Shown one piece after another: positions 42,608 to 52,073 of a stretch of 59,965 nt of DNA (the first letter of the stretch is position 1; every line of letters begins with the position of its first letter). The translations under genes were made by a program, and so were the position numbers. Where the stretch lies: contig NZ_JXQV01000010.1 in assembly GCF_000834635.1 (NCBI RefSeq), positions 1 through 59,965 on the forward strand, read 5' to 3'. This DNA is from Agrobacterium tumefaciens. GTDB lineage: Bacteria; Pseudomonadota; Alphaproteobacteria; Rhizobiales; Rhizobiaceae. The notes under the pieces were generated by a model that was not told the origin of the DNA, searched no databases, and was given only the letters and a program-made list of their open reading frames with translations.

Positions 42608-42992
42608 GCGGCTTGTCCATGTCCGGCCATCCGGATCAGCATGAGGCCGACAAAAAGTCCCGCCATCGACAGGACCAGCGAAAGAGCGACATATCCGGCA
42701 GCAACACCCCATTGCCCGCGTTCCCACAGCGTCACGGCATCCAGCGAAAAGGTCGAGAAGGTGGTGAACCCGCCGAGCAACCCGGTGGTCAGGAACAGGC
42801 GCAACTCCTGTGGCAGGCCTGAGCGAAACACGAAAAATTCCGTGAGCAGGCCCATGACGACGGAGCCGACAACATTGACGGTGAGTGTGCCGTAGGGAAA
42901 GCCGAAGCCGAACAGGCGCGCCGCTCCCATGTTGACGGCGTGCCGGAAAACACCACCGATACCTGCGCCAAGGAAACGATCAGATAAACCAA
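42604..42992 (-). pseudogene. crcB: crcB (fluC) fluoride channel with an apparent frameshift
   Basis: A TTG at 42992, 7 nt after GGAGG, would start VYLIV, the usual first CrcB helix. The frame then shifts near 42974-42977, where GTTTCC appears in place of an expected GTTTTCC, a one-base loss in a T-run. In the other frame the rest is normal: FLGAGIGGVFRHAVNMGAA, FPYGTLTVNVVGS and LTTGLLGGFTTFSTFSLD. An ATG at 42930 could produce a protein lacking the first helix. It is either a recent pseudogene, a sequencing error or a site of programmed slippage. Confidence 0.75.
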
Positions 42993-43005
42993 GATCGCGC
43001 CTCCT

Positions 43006-44823
43006 TCAGGATGTCGTGACTTTGAGCGCTTCTGCCGTTTCGACGTCGTGATGGACGACATCCCACTGTTCCAGGTGCTTGTAGACGATCACCTTGTGTT
43101 TCAGGACCGCGCCATGGGTCCGGCAGAACTCTTCGAGCTGGTCGCGTGATGCAATCATCTCGACGCACATAGTCAGATCCGGATTGGGGATCTCGAAGCC
43201 CTCGTCCTGAAGCTTACCGCTGTTCGAATAGCCAAAATGCGTATGGTGCGCGACGGCATTCTTGATGCCGGCCGACTTCGCCTGCACGACCAATTCCCGG
43301 TAAAGAGGCTTCGATCCGAACCAACCGCCCTTGCCGGGCGTCTTCTCACGCGGCTTCATGTAGATACGGACCATGCCAATTTCGGTAGAATGCAGCTTGT
43401 GTTGCTTCACGATGATGGGCCTTTCGTTGAGTGTTGCGGTTGTGGCGATCGACCGGAGACGGACCTTTCCGACGATTTCGCCGAGGCTCTGAGTCCGCAT
43501 GTCACGCATGTGGCGAACCGAGATGTCGGGAGGAATATCGTTGGCGGCAGCGGTTTTCGGAACGCCGACGCGCTGCGACAGGTAGATGCTGGAATGGCCA
43601 CTGCACAGATAGGCAACGAAGCAGGCGACAGCGAGGTAGACCGAATGGGTGGCGCCGAAGAGCTCAATCCCCATGATCATGCAAGCCAGCGGCGTATTAG
43701 TGGCGCCGGCGAAGACGGCCACGAAGCCAAGTGCCGCAAAAAGATCGACCGGTGCGCCGAGAACACCGGCCAGCGCACTGCCGAGACCTGCGCCGATGAA
43801 GAACAGCGGTGTGACCTCGCCGCCCTTGAAACCGGCGTTTAATGTGACGATCGTGAACAGCGCCTTCCAGGCCCAGCTCCAGTAATCCACGTGATTGGGA
43901 CGGAAAAAGCCTAGGATCGTCGCGTCGTCGGGATTGGGGGACCAGACACCCAGACCGAGATATTCCCGCGTACCGAGGAGGTAGACGAGGCCCAGCAATA
44001 TGGCGCTGGCGAGTACCGGACGCAGCGGCGCATAAGGCAGGATCGCCTTGTAGGCGGACGACGCGAGGTGGGAAAGTTCGGCGAAGAAATGGGCCGCCAG
44101 GCCAAAAGCCAAACCGGCAGTGACCACTTTGAGCAGGAGGAGGGCATCGAGGTGGAAACCGACCGCTTCTCCAACGCCGCCGAGATAGGCAATTGCGTAG
44201 TGGGTGTGGCCGATGCCCCATGCATGGCAGGTCCAGTCGGCAACGACGGCAGCCAGCAAAGCCGGCAACAGGGCCTCATACTGCATCCGGCCAATGGTCA
44301 GGACTTCGAGCGCGAAGATCGCGCCGGCAATGGGTGTTCCAAACACCGCACCGAAGCCTGCAGCAATGCCGGCCATTAGCAGAATGCGCACATCGCCCGG
44401 CGTCAGCTTGAACATCTTGCCAAAAGCGCTGGCCAGGCTGCCGCCGAGTTGGACCGCGGTTCCCTCGCGACCGGCCGAGCCGCCGACGAGGTGGGTAAGT
44501 ACGGTGGTGACGAGGATGAAGGGCGCCATGCGCAGCGGCACGCCGCCGCCCGGCTCATGGATCTGGTCGACGATGAGGTTGTTGCCACCCTCCGCCGATT
44601 TACCGAATTTCTGGTAGGCCCAGACCATCGCAAAACCTGCGACAGGCATGCCGTAAATCAACCAGGGAAATTCGAAACGAAGCTCCGTTGCCCGGTCAAG
44701 GCTCCAGAGAAACAGGGCTACGAGCGAGCCGACGGCAGCAGCCATCGGTACGACGATCACGATCCATTTCGCGAGGCTACGGACCTGGGCGATACGAAGT
44801 CCGAAAAATGCAGAAAACGCCAT
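43006..44823 (-). CDS. CLC-F-type fluoride/proton antiporter with C-terminal DUF190-like domain
   Basis: The first 430 residues form a CLC channel/antiporter with about ten membrane helices. The filter motifs are those of fluoride-type CLC proteins rather than chloride types: [17 protein letters not shown] near residue 120 and [17 protein letters not shown] near 325. The last 130 residues, with [40 protein letters not shown] and FGYSNSGKL, form a DUF190-like regulatory domain. It exports fluoride in exchange for protons. A fluoride riboswitch and a strong promoter lie upstream, and crcB and an EamA gene follow. Confidence 0.92.
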   Translation of the reverse strand: MAFSAFFGLRIAQVRSLAKWIVIVVPMAAAVGSLVALFLWSLDRATELRFEFPWLIYGMPVAGFAMVWAYQKFGKSAEGGNNLIVDQIHEPGGGVPLRMAPFILVTTVLTHLVGGSAGREGTAVQLGGSLASAFGKMFKLTPGDVRILLMAGIAAGFGAVFGTPIAGAIFALEVLTIGRMQYEALLPALLAAVVADWTCHAWGIGHTHYAIAYLGGVGEAVGFHLDALLLLKVVTAGLAFGLAAHFFAELSHLASSAYKAILPYAPLRPVLASAILLGLVYLLGTREYLGLGVWSPNPDDATILGFFRPNHVDYWSWAWKALFTIVTLNAGFKGGEVTPLFFIGAGLGSALAGVLGAPVDLFAALGFVAVFAGATNTPLACMIMGIELFGATHSVYLAVACFVAYLCSGHSSIYLSQRVGVPKTAAANDIPPDISVRHMRDMRTQSLGEIVGKVRLRSIATTATLNERPIIVKQHKLHSTEIGMVRIYMKPREKTPGKGGWFGSKPLYRELVVQAKSAGIKNAVAHHTHFGYSNSGKLQDEGFEIPNPDLTMCVEMIASRDQLEEFCRTHGAVLKHKVIVYKHLEQWDVVHHDVETAEALKVTTS

Positions 44824-44879
44824 CAGATGGACGCTCCCGCACGGTCACATTTCGTCTTGGAGGACAGGTACAGAATTCT

Positions 44880-44926
44880 AGGCACGACTCTACTCCTTCG
44901 CGTGTTGCGCGTTGAGTAGGAGTCAT
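44880..44926 (-). other. hairpin overlapping the 3' end of the riboswitch
   Basis: GACTCCTACTC at the riboswitch end can pair with GAGTAGAGTC downstream, with one bulged base, around an inner CGCG/CGCG pairing. Pairing here would compete with the conserved 3' strand of the aptamer, so it is a plausible expression platform. No T-run follows, so it may act on translation or rho access rather than as a simple terminator. Confidence 0.5.
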
Positions 44927-44977
44927 CAGCTTCATCGGGGAAGCGGTTCGGCGTAATGCCCGGCAGAATCCATTACC
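44916..44977 (-). ncRNA. fluoride riboswitch (crcB RNA motif)
   Basis: Read on the minus strand the element begins GGTAATGG, continues with GAACCGC and ends with the hallmark CTGATGACTCCTAC. These are the conserved blocks of the crcB motif in the right order. It starts about 10 nt after the -10 box of the promoter, so it is the 5' leader of the clcF operon. Fluoride binding should turn on the operon. The fold was judged from motif order only. Confidence 0.9.
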
Positions 44978-44986
44978 GTTGTGACT

Positions 44987-45016
44987 TCAATAGCCAATTG
45001 ATCCGAATAATGTCAA
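44987..45016 (-). promoter_or_regulatory. promoter of the fluoride operon
   Basis: On the minus strand TTGACA (45016-45011) is a perfect -35. After 18 nt comes TATTGA (44992-44987), a fair -10. Transcription would begin just before the riboswitch. A hairpin sequence at 45014-45043 overlaps the -35. Confidence 0.75.
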
Positions 45017-45043
45017 TCCCACTCACCATGGTGAGCGGGATTG
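45014..45043. repeat. 30-bp near-perfect palindrome at the fluoride promoter
   Basis: CAATCCC-A-CTCACC pairs with GGTGAG-C-GGGATTG around a central CCATGG-type symmetry, with a single A/C mismatch pair. It lies between nhaA and the clcF promoter and overlaps the -35 box by three bases. It could terminate nhaA transcripts or bind a regulator. Confidence 0.6.
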
Positions 45044-45161
45044 CTTGGCACGGTGGCCACATCTTCGACCTGAACGCAGTTTTTTAAGTGATACCGATTT
45101 ATCTCAGCACATATTTGGGGGGTGCGGAGGTCGGAGAAGGTCGCGGGAGAGTAATAGCAAC

Positions 45162-46355
45162 TCAGACCGCACGCCTCGCTCGCCGGCCCGAGACGGTCAA
45201 AAAGACCGCACCCAAAAGACCGGACACAAGCGACCCCATCAGGATCCCGATCTTGACGTGATCCTGTACAACTGGATCGCTGAAGGCCAGCAGGCCAATG
45301 AAAAGGGACATCGTAAACCCGATTCCACACAGCAGGGCCACGCCGGTCATCTGACCCCAACTGGCGCTCGCTGGAAGATCGGCTAGGCCCAGTCTTACCA
45401 GAACGACCACTGTTCCCAGAACGCCGACCAGCTTTCCGAGCAACAGGCCGGCCGCTACGCCCATTGTGAGCGGCTCTTCGAAGACCGACATCGATAAACC
45501 GGCAAACGAAACACCTGCGTTGGCAAAGCCGAAGATCGGCACGATCGCGAAGGCGACCGGCTTGTGCAGCAAGTGTTCGAACCTGTGCAGAGGTGATTCA
45601 TCGTGTGTGGCCTCCGGCGTCCCCGGCGTCAGCTTCAGCGGTATCGTCAACGCCAGCAAGACACCTGCAAGGGTGGCATGCACGCCTGATGCGAAAACCA
45701 ACACCCACAGGACCGCGCCGAGGGCGAGATAGGGCCAGAGGGCCTTCACGCCCATGCGATTGAAGATGATCAGATTTCCAACGACGAGGCCCGCGCCAGC
45801 CAATGCGAGCAGGTTCAGTTCCGCAGTATAGAAGAGAGCGATAACCACAACGGCGCCGAGATCGTCGATGATGGCCAGCGCCGCCAGAAATATCTTCAGC
45901 GATGCGGGAACACGATTACCGAAAAGGGAAAGGACCCCAAGAGCGAAGGCGATATCGGTCGCAGTCGGGATTGCCCAGCCACGGATAGCTGTCGGGTCGC
46001 TCCAGTTGAAGTAGAGGTAAAACAGTGCCGGAAACAGCATGCCTCCTGCAGCAGCCGCGCCTGGCAAGACGCGCCGGCTCCAGCTTGAAAGCTGGCCGTC
46101 GAGCATCTCGCGTTTGATCTCCAGGCCAACCAGCAGGAAGAAGACGGCCATCAAGGCGTCGTTGATCCAGTGCTGGATGCTCAGCGGGCCGACATAGACG
46201 TGCAGCACATGGAAGTAGCTCTCTGCCAACGGCGAGTTCGCCGTGGCAATTGCCAGAGCAGCAACTGCCATCAGGATGATGCCCCCCGATGCTTCATTAT
46301 CGAGGAACTGACGGAGAGTGGATTGAATGCGGCCCTGAGAAAATGTCGAAGACAT
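45162..46355 (-). CDS. nhaA: Na+/H+ antiporter NhaA
   Basis: This 397-residue protein is a full NhaA with about twelve helices. Hallmarks are [40 protein letters not shown] with the paired Asp residues that bind ions, and the closing [15 protein letters not shown]. It exchanges sodium for protons and helps control internal pH. Lying upstream of the fluoride operon on the same strand, it may compensate for the proton load of fluoride/proton exchange, but this is inferred. A tniABQ transposon ends just upstream, so its native promoter may have been replaced. Confidence 0.95.
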   Translation of the reverse strand: MSSTFSQGRIQSTLRQFLDNEASGGIILMAVAALAIATANSPLAESYFHVLHVYVGPLSIQHWINDALMAVFFLLVGLEIKREMLDGQLSSWSRRVLPGAAAAGGMLFPALFYLYFNWSDPTAIRGWAIPTATDIAFALGVLSLFGNRVPASLKIFLAALAIIDDLGAVVVIALFYTAELNLLALAGAGLVVGNLIIFNRMGVKALWPYLALGAVLWVLVFASGVHATLAGVLLALTIPLKLTPGTPEATHDESPLHRFEHLLHKPVAFAIVPIFGFANAGVSFAGLSMSVFEEPLTMGVAAGLLLGKLVGVLGTVVVLVRLGLADLPASASWGQMTGVALLCGIGFTMSLFIGLLAFSDPVVQDHVKIGILMGSLVSGLLGAVFLTVSGRRARRAV

Positions 46356-46441
46356 GGGTTCGCGCTCCTTGTGAGAGGTTGATCGAAGTATCCGTCAATT
46401 TCGGGGGAAGCCCGCAGCGCACGCAGCACGCACTGTAAGCT

Positions 46442-47323
46442 TTAAACTAGGGTATTTGCTCGACGATTTCCAGCAGATTCGGCCCTATAGGGGCTTGGCC
46501 AGACAGCACTATCGTCATCACGCATTATTCGTACGCAAACGCGATCTGCAAACTTTTCGAAGCATCGGATTCGCGTCGAGCTGGAAAAGTTGAGCAGCGA
46601 GCCGGAAGTGTGGGTCATCACCAGCGTGGGGATTTGCAGCAATCGTGCAAGGAAAACGCGCTGATGTTCTGGAGTGACACTCGCCCCGCGGCACATCTGA
46701 TCAATGCGATAATCCACCAGGTGCGCTGCAACGCTGATGATGACCTTTGACGCCTTGCGCAAATCGAAACCGCAGTGGACGCAAAAATGCTGGGGAACAA
46801 GCTTGCTTTGACCGTAGGCTTCGATACGTCTTTGGCAGGATGGGCACCGGTCGCGCAAGCCGCAGCGGTGGTGGCGGCAAGATACTTTGGTCGCCAAACG
46901 CCAGCTGCGGCGAAAATATGGATGCTCATCGCCAGCCAGGCATTGGGGGCAGTACTGCAACCAGGTTGAAGTCCCGCGCCGACCGCTGTTTCGTAACGGC
47001 AGCAAGAGCTCCGTCGGGATGCCACTTGCCAGGGTCATTGCCACGATCTGAGCGTGGGATACACCGGCATTTGCGCGAAGCAGGTTTTCGATGTCGCTCG
47101 AGGGTCTGAAATCGATGGCTGGTGACCACATGCCAGATCCAAGTCCGAAGACGCGGGCGAATCCACGTGGTGCAACACCGTTGGCATAAGCAAGGCGGTG
47201 CAGCCAGCTCGACAGCAATTCGTCGGTTTGCGGTAAGACGTCGATGGGCCACTGGTCGGAAACGACGTGACGGTATCTCCGTTGTATGCTGATTGTCGGG
47301 ATACCAGCATCGCCCATCGTCAT
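46442..47323 (-). CDS. tniQ: TniQ-family transposition protein
   Basis: This 293-residue protein has the TniQ start WPIDVLPQTDELLSSWLHRL, then AYANGV, and two zinc knuckles: YCPQCLAGDEHPYFRRSW with CGLRDRCPSCQRR, and FCVHCGFDLR. TniQ links the target-site machinery to the transposase complex. Its start overlaps the tniB stop by 4 nt. A decayed relative lies at 41359-41984, showing that this transposon family has entered the plasmid more than once. Confidence 0.88.
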   Translation of the reverse strand: MTMGDAGIPTISIQRRYRHVVSDQWPIDVLPQTDELLSSWLHRLAYANGVAPRGFARVFGLGSGMWSPAIDFRPSSDIENLLRANAGVSHAQIVAMTLASGIPTELLLPLRNSGRRGTSTWLQYCPQCLAGDEHPYFRRSWRLATKVSCRHHRCGLRDRCPSCQRRIEAYGQSKLVPQHFCVHCGFDLRKASKVIISVAAHLVDYRIDQMCRGASVTPEHQRVFLARLLQIPTLVMTHTSGSLLNFSSSTRIRCFEKFADRVCVRIMRDDDSAVWPSPYRAESAGNRRANTLV

Positions 47324-48198
47324 AACAGGTTGTCCCGTAAAGCCGGTAGGCGCCGCTGCGATATTGGTATGTGCCGCAGTTCGACGATGCCCGCCTTGGT
47401 GATACGTTCGGCTCCGGATTGTACCGCCGCGACGGCCGCTCTTGTGACGATGGTGACGGTCTCGCCTATCAAACCTTCCGATAACCTGAAGATAAGCCGC
47501 GCCGACGGCTCGCTGGACAGATCCGAGATCCTGGCAAGTGGCAACGCTGCTTCAAGGCTATCGAGCAACATCAGATAGGGCTCATCGTATTGCCATCGCG
47601 GGACTGCGACCAGATCAAAACGGCTTGCCATCTCGCTGGTGGCGTTGAGGAAGTCGTAGACGGATACGTCCCCGATCAGAACCGGGGCGATGTCATACTG
47701 ACGGCCGATTCGTCGCAGGAATGCAAAAATCGCCTCGATGTCGCGCGCCCGTCCGCGCAATGCGTTGTGAAACTCGTCGAAGATCAACACCTTTGGCTTG
47801 AGATTTGCCAGCAAGTGATCCAGCTGTTCCGCCTTGCGGCTGACATTCCAAATGTCGCCCCCAGGAGCGTGGAGCGCCTGGAGAATGCTCGCGTAGAAAT
47901 GGCCAAGGCCCGCGCCCTCTCGCGTCTGGACCATCCAAAGCTTCTGCTGGACAGATGTTCGCAGGTGTTCGACGGCAAACCGCTCCGCAATCATCGTCTT
48001 GCCATTGGCATAGGGGCCGACCAGCATCAGGCCCTGGGTTCGTAATGACGGCGGTCTTGAGAGTAGCTCGGTGAGCCGTATATGGCTGTCTTGAGCAACC
48101 TGATGTCCGATCCATCGTGGGGCACGGATGTAGGCGATCCGCTCATCCTGGTCGCGTTCAAGGTAGGATCGGACATGGTCGAGCAGATGGTCCGACAT
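47320..48198 (-). CDS. tniB: TniB-family AAA+ ATPase
   Basis: This 292-residue ATPase has Walker A (LMLVGPYANGKTMIAERF) and Walker B (KVLIFDEFHNALRG) and further AAA+ features (FLRRIGRQYDIAPVLIGD, then RFDLVAVPRW). TniB acts as the target selector and activator of the TniA transposase, comparable to MuB and TnsC. It lies between tniA and tniQ with 6 nt and an overlap, respectively. Confidence 0.9.
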   Translation of the reverse strand: MSDHLLDHVRSYLERDQDERIAYIRAPRWIGHQVAQDSHIRLTELLSRPPSLRTQGLMLVGPYANGKTMIAERFAVEHLRTSVQQKLWMVQTREGAGLGHFYASILQALHAPGGDIWNVSRKAEQLDHLLANLKPKVLIFDEFHNALRGRARDIEAIFAFLRRIGRQYDIAPVLIGDVSVYDFLNATSEMASRFDLVAVPRWQYDEPYLMLLDSLEAALPLARISDLSSEPSARLIFRLSEGLIGETVTIVTRAAVAAVQSGAERITKAGIVELRHIPISQRRLPALRDNLL

Positions 48199-48204
48199 GC
48201 CATG

Positions 48205-49857
48205 CTACCAGTCTTCGACCGGTAGTCGGCTTTTCTGACGGGTGGGATGAGGTGAGGCAACGCGCGCCTGTTCCTGCATAGCCGCATAAGGCTTCTGCGA
48301 CGCGCCCGCGTGGATACCGCGGACAGCAGTTCGCAACTGGCGTCTGGGTTGTTTCGCAGTCCCGACGATAGCAGCGATTTCGCGGCGAAACTCCACCCTT
48401 GCAACACTTGAGCGATGGTTTGCATCGCGCCGGCGGGCGCGCTCAGCCTCATGTTCCCATAGCGTCAGCGACGTAAGCCTGCCATCGCGCCGTTCGACGG
48501 GTCGGAAGTGTCTGCCTTCCGGATCCCGGACATAGATATGGCTGATGTCTCGAGGGTCATATCTTACTTCCAGCTTTCCCAGCCGGTCGCGCTGCGGAAT
48601 GAGGCCGCCAAGCCATGACGCGTAATAATGTACGGCAAACATGCTGATCCCCTGCGGCGACAATCTTCTTTCCGTACCCGGCAGAAACGACAATAGAACG
48701 GTGTGTGGATCGTCATTGAAGCGCGGTAAAGCTGCGTTGTTGCGCTGCCACTCCGTATTCGGCACATTCAGTGTCTTGGTGTTTTCCTGCCGGTTGTGAT
48801 CGAGGATGGCCAGCGCAACGCACCGCTCCAGGTCCGCGAATCCGAGACAGGCGCGCCGTTCCGAGGGATATTCATCGCGATCAACCACAGACCTTCCGGT
48901 CGAACCGCGATAGGTGGCGAGGATAGCGTTGAGTTTGCCCAGCAGTCGTTCGACCACGCCGCCTTGATGCACTCTTCCGCGGTCACGATATCGAATGCGG
49001 ATGCCATAATCGTCGCAGCCACGCTGGAAAGCGTGCCCCTTGAATTCCATCGCCGAGTCGGTGACGAGTACCCGAGGCCTGCCAAATGTCGACCAGGCAT
49101 GAGCAAGGCTACGGTTGGCAAGCCATTCGTCCTTCGCGCACATCGCATGGGCAAGGCAAAGTCCGACCGACAGAACAGATGGTTTCTCCAAAGTCAGGCA
49201 GAAACCTAAAATAACGCGTGATGCCACATCGGTCACGATCGTGAGATAAGGCCGACCCACAAACACGCCAGTTCCGTCAACGACCTCCACGAAATTGATA
49301 TCAGCCGGAGTGTGATCGATCTGACAGACGTCGAGCGGGTGAGTTGCGTGAATATATCCTGGTCGTGGCCTCAGCCGGAGCAGGTGTTTCGGATTGGCTG
49401 ACCGTTTCTTGGCGATCTCTTCAGCGCTAAACAGCATCGGGATACGTCGGGCAACCGTAACGTATGACGGCAAGGTCAGCCCGGCTTCCTCGCAACGAGC
49501 GCGGATTTCAGCCACGACCGGGGCAAGGGGCGGAGCTTCCAGTGTCAGCCATTGCTCGCGCAGTGTTGTCGCTATGATTGCTTCAAGTTTTTCTGACAGC
49601 CGCTTGCGGCGGCTTTTTGCGGTGCGCGGGAGTAAGGCTGTCACCTTCCTGTCCATGCGATAGCGGACGAGGAGATTGTAGATTTGTCGCCGCGTTAGCC
49701 GCAACTCGGCCGCCGCGCGCGAAACGGCCACCTGCTTCGGCCCGATGCCATCAAGGATCTTGTCCAGTTCGCGGGCCATGCGGAGCGCGACTGACCAATG
49801 CTCATCTGAGATCGCGCGTGTCGCCGGCAATCCCTGATCATGCAATTGCTTTGGCAT
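48205..49857 (-). CDS. tniA: TniA-type DDE transposase
   Basis: This 550-residue transposase has N-terminal HTH segments (LRLTRRQIYNLLVRYRMD), an rve-type catalytic core, and a Mu-like C-terminal beta-barrel (YDPRDISHIYVRDPEGRHFR). The DDE residues sit in VCQIDHTPADINFVEV, LVTDSAMEFKG and HQGGVVERLLGKL. It is the first gene of the transposon operon and starts about 100 bp from the presumed right end. Confidence 0.93.
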   Translation of the reverse strand: MPKQLHDQGLPATRAISDEHWSVALRMARELDKILDGIGPKQVAVSRAAAELRLTRRQIYNLLVRYRMDRKVTALLPRTAKSRRKRLSEKLEAIIATTLREQWLTLEAPPLAPVVAEIRARCEEAGLTLPSYVTVARRIPMLFSAEEIAKKRSANPKHLLRLRPRPGYIHATHPLDVCQIDHTPADINFVEVVDGTGVFVGRPYLTIVTDVASRVILGFCLTLEKPSVLSVGLCLAHAMCAKDEWLANRSLAHAWSTFGRPRVLVTDSAMEFKGHAFQRGCDDYGIRIRYRDRGRVHQGGVVERLLGKLNAILATYRGSTGRSVVDRDEYPSERRACLGFADLERCVALAILDHNRQENTKTLNVPNTEWQRNNAALPRFNDDPHTVLLSFLPGTERRLSPQGISMFAVHYYASWLGGLIPQRDRLGKLEVRYDPRDISHIYVRDPEGRHFRPVERRDGRLTSLTLWEHEAERARRRDANHRSSVARVEFRREIAAIVGTAKQPRRQLRTAVRGIHAGASQKPYAAMQEQARVASPHPTRQKSRLPVEDW

Positions 49858-49961
49858 GGGCAGACCTCGCTGAAATCCTTAGCGAAAAATCTACTGAAAT
49901 TTATCGCCTAACCCTTACGTCCGTATGACAATTTCCGAGTTGAAAAATTAAACTAAAACCC

Positions 49962-51041
49962 ACAGCCGGTATCGCGCTGACGCGTCTCGACGAGCGCATC
50001 GCCCGTTCACCCGTCGGCCAGGGGTGGATCGAGCGCTCCCATTTCACCGACGCGTGCGCGTCGCTGTGGATCGATGGCGAAATGGTCCATCTCGAAGACC
50101 TCGTCCTCCACGACGCCACCAAAGATATTCGCACACCGACCCACGAACTGACCATCGCCCGTGATGTTTTGCGCACCCGTCGGCGCATCGCCGCTCAGCC
50201 AGCTGGCTGGGCGCTCAGCCCTGACGGTCTCCGAAGCCTCCGCGGGCACGGCTTCATTGCCGGCCTGTCTACTACGGTGCAAGGCGTCACGGCGAACAGC
50301 ACCGAGCCGGGTGGCGACGACACCGGAGCAGGGGAGGGGCCGGACGACGATGATGGCGGCAGCCTGCTCGACGCCGAGTTTGCCGCCATCGATGCGGTAC
50401 TCGCCCGGTCCGAAGCAGCGATCGCAGAAGCGAAGACGCCGAACCGCGTCGGTTCCCGCGAAAAGGATCCACTGGTCTATGATGTCGACTGGGACGAGGA
50501 CGAGCGGCTGGAGGAATGGCGTGGCGTGCTGCGGCAGGCAGGCGATCTACCGGCGGTGCTGCAGGCGATTGTCGCCCTCGATGCCTGGAACGCGCTGTCC
50601 GTCCTGCAGCACGCGCCTTGGCTGGGCCGACTGCTGGCCACCTCCATCCTGCGGCAGGCTGGCATCACCACCGGCACCCATCTTCCGGCGATCAATCTCG
50701 GCCTGAAAACCATGCCTGTCGATCGGCGCCGCCATCGTGACCGCGAAACGCGGCTGCTTGCGATTGCGCAGGGGCTGGTTGCGGCCGCCGAGATCGGCAT
50801 GAAAGAACATGACCGGCTGGTGTTGGCGCGCACGATGTTAGAGCGAAAGCTGGACGGACGCCGGACGTCTTCAAAGCTGCCGGAGTTGGTCGACCTGGTG
50901 ATGGCGAAGCCGCTGGTGTCAGCCAAGATGGTCGCAAACACGCTCGAGGTGACGCCGCAGGCGGCGCGGCGGATTGTTTTGGAACTGGGCCTGCGCGAGA
51001 TGACGGGGAGGGGGAGGTTTCGGGCGTGGGGAATTATATAA
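49962..51041 (+). pseudogene. RHE_PE00001-type (DUF1612/HTH) protein, truncated at the 5' end
   Basis: The frame is open from 49944 and the recognisable protein begins with [19 protein letters not shown], continuing with [20 protein letters not shown] and [20 protein letters not shown]. This matches the N-terminal part of the RHE_PE00001 family of rhizobial plasmids, lacking only about the first 15-25 residues. The C-terminal part has a HTH ([20 protein letters not shown]). The transposon end lies at the break, so insertion likely removed the native start. Translation from the ATG at 50082 would give 319 residues. Confidence 0.8.
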
Positions 51042-51068
51042 CGTTTATTGGACGGTCACCCATGTTCA

Positions 51069-51944
51069 TCACTCCCGATCGCCGAGCCTGATTATGCCAG
51101 CCTGACCATCAGCTGCCCATTTGTCCCAATATCCCAACCGTGATTTCACAAACTCCTTGCGGTCTTCTGCCATATAGAGCGTACTATCTACTATCAGATC
51201 TTTGCCTTCAATTTTCGACCGATTTGGTGCCCAGAGTGGGCCCATCTCCAATGTCGCCGGCATTGACACCGCTTGATAGCCGCCGTTCCTAAACCTCACT
51301 GTCATATACTGGTCATGGTCTTTTATCGGATGTAGGCGATCGAAGGTCATGTAATATTCGCTATCCCTACTGAGGTTGGCACGAAGGCCATTCAGTCGCG
51401 CGTTTCCCTCGATTTCAGATCGGCGGCCGTAAATCAGGACGTACTGAGGGACGAAGGTGCGCCAGCGCGGCAACCCGTCCATTAGGTAATGATCACAGAA
51501 CAATCTCTGGTTGGAAGCGTCGCGGAACCAGCTTTTCCAATGGGTGATTTGATTTTGCGCTTGCGTGAATTGAGCTGTCGGTTGGCCACCTTTGGTGAAC
51601 ATCTTTTTTTTCGGGGATTCTATCTCAACAAGTACCGCATAAATGTGCAAACTGTCAGTCGCGATCCAAAGAAAGTCTGGGATATGCTCGCTGAAGCCCG
51701 GCAGAGATGGTTGAGTGATCATTGCCGCGGGGAACGCGCTGTGCCCCGATGGACCTGACATGCTCTGCCCGCCAGGGACCATGCATGGATGTGTCTCAAG
51801 AAATTTTTGGAAGATCACCTCGTCGTGATGCTCAGCGGAATCAAGCAAGTCGCGCCAATCGCGCCGCACCAGCTCGCTATAGCGTTCCCAAGTCAAAGGT
51901 GGCGGCCCGCTTTTCAGTTTATAGGTTCGCTCAGCAGTCAGCAC
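51069..51944 (-). CDS. Shedu/DUF4263-like nuclease
   Basis: This 291-residue protein has the layout of the Shedu (SduA, DUF4263) family. A helical start with HDEVIFQKFLETHPCMVPGG is followed by a PD-(D/E)XK core, in which IPDFLWIATDSLHIYAVLVE gives the D and IESPKKKMF the E-x-K-like residues. Further helices include QNQITHWKSWF. Shedu proteins protect against phage by nuclease action. The assignment rests on these motifs. The start is a GTG at 51944. The gene may form an operon with the membrane protein upstream of it. Confidence 0.65.
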   Translation of the reverse strand: MLTAERTYKLKSGPPPLTWERYSELVRRDWRDLLDSAEHHDEVIFQKFLETHPCMVPGGQSMSGPSGHSAFPAAMITQPSLPGFSEHIPDFLWIATDSLHIYAVLVEIESPKKKMFTKGGQPTAQFTQAQNQITHWKSWFRDASNQRLFCDHYLMDGLPRWRTFVPQYVLIYGRRSEIEGNARLNGLRANLSRDSEYYMTFDRLHPIKDHDQYMTVRFRNGGYQAVSMPATLEMGPLWAPNRSKIEGKDLIVDSTLYMAEDRKEFVKSRLGYWDKWAADGQAGIIRLGDRE

Positions 51945-52073
51945 TTCTTTACCCCTTGATGCTTTTCCAATCGTTTAGTCGGGCATCCCACTTAGCCAAT
52001 TGATCGGGAGCTCTATCGGATTTCGCCTATCACGCTCATTTGCCGATGAACTTGCCCGGCACAAATCGTACCG

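Larger units (their letters stand above)
46442..49955 (-). mobile_element. Tn5053/Tn7-like transposon tniA-tniB-tniQ
   Basis: Three coupled genes for a DDE transposase, an AAA+ ATPase and a TniQ targeting protein form a compact element. Limits are approximate. The right end must lie before about 49960, where the truncated RHE_PE00001-type gene begins. The left end lies between tniQ and nhaA (46356-46441). Upstream of tniA two copies of a CTGAAAT-containing motif (49870 and 49894) may be end sites. No resolvase or cargo gene is present. Confidence 0.7.

Noticed and set aside
46356..46441. A second fluoride riboswitch upstream of nhaA
   Set aside because: The conserved CTGATGACTCCTAC block and the other crcB-motif segments are absent there.
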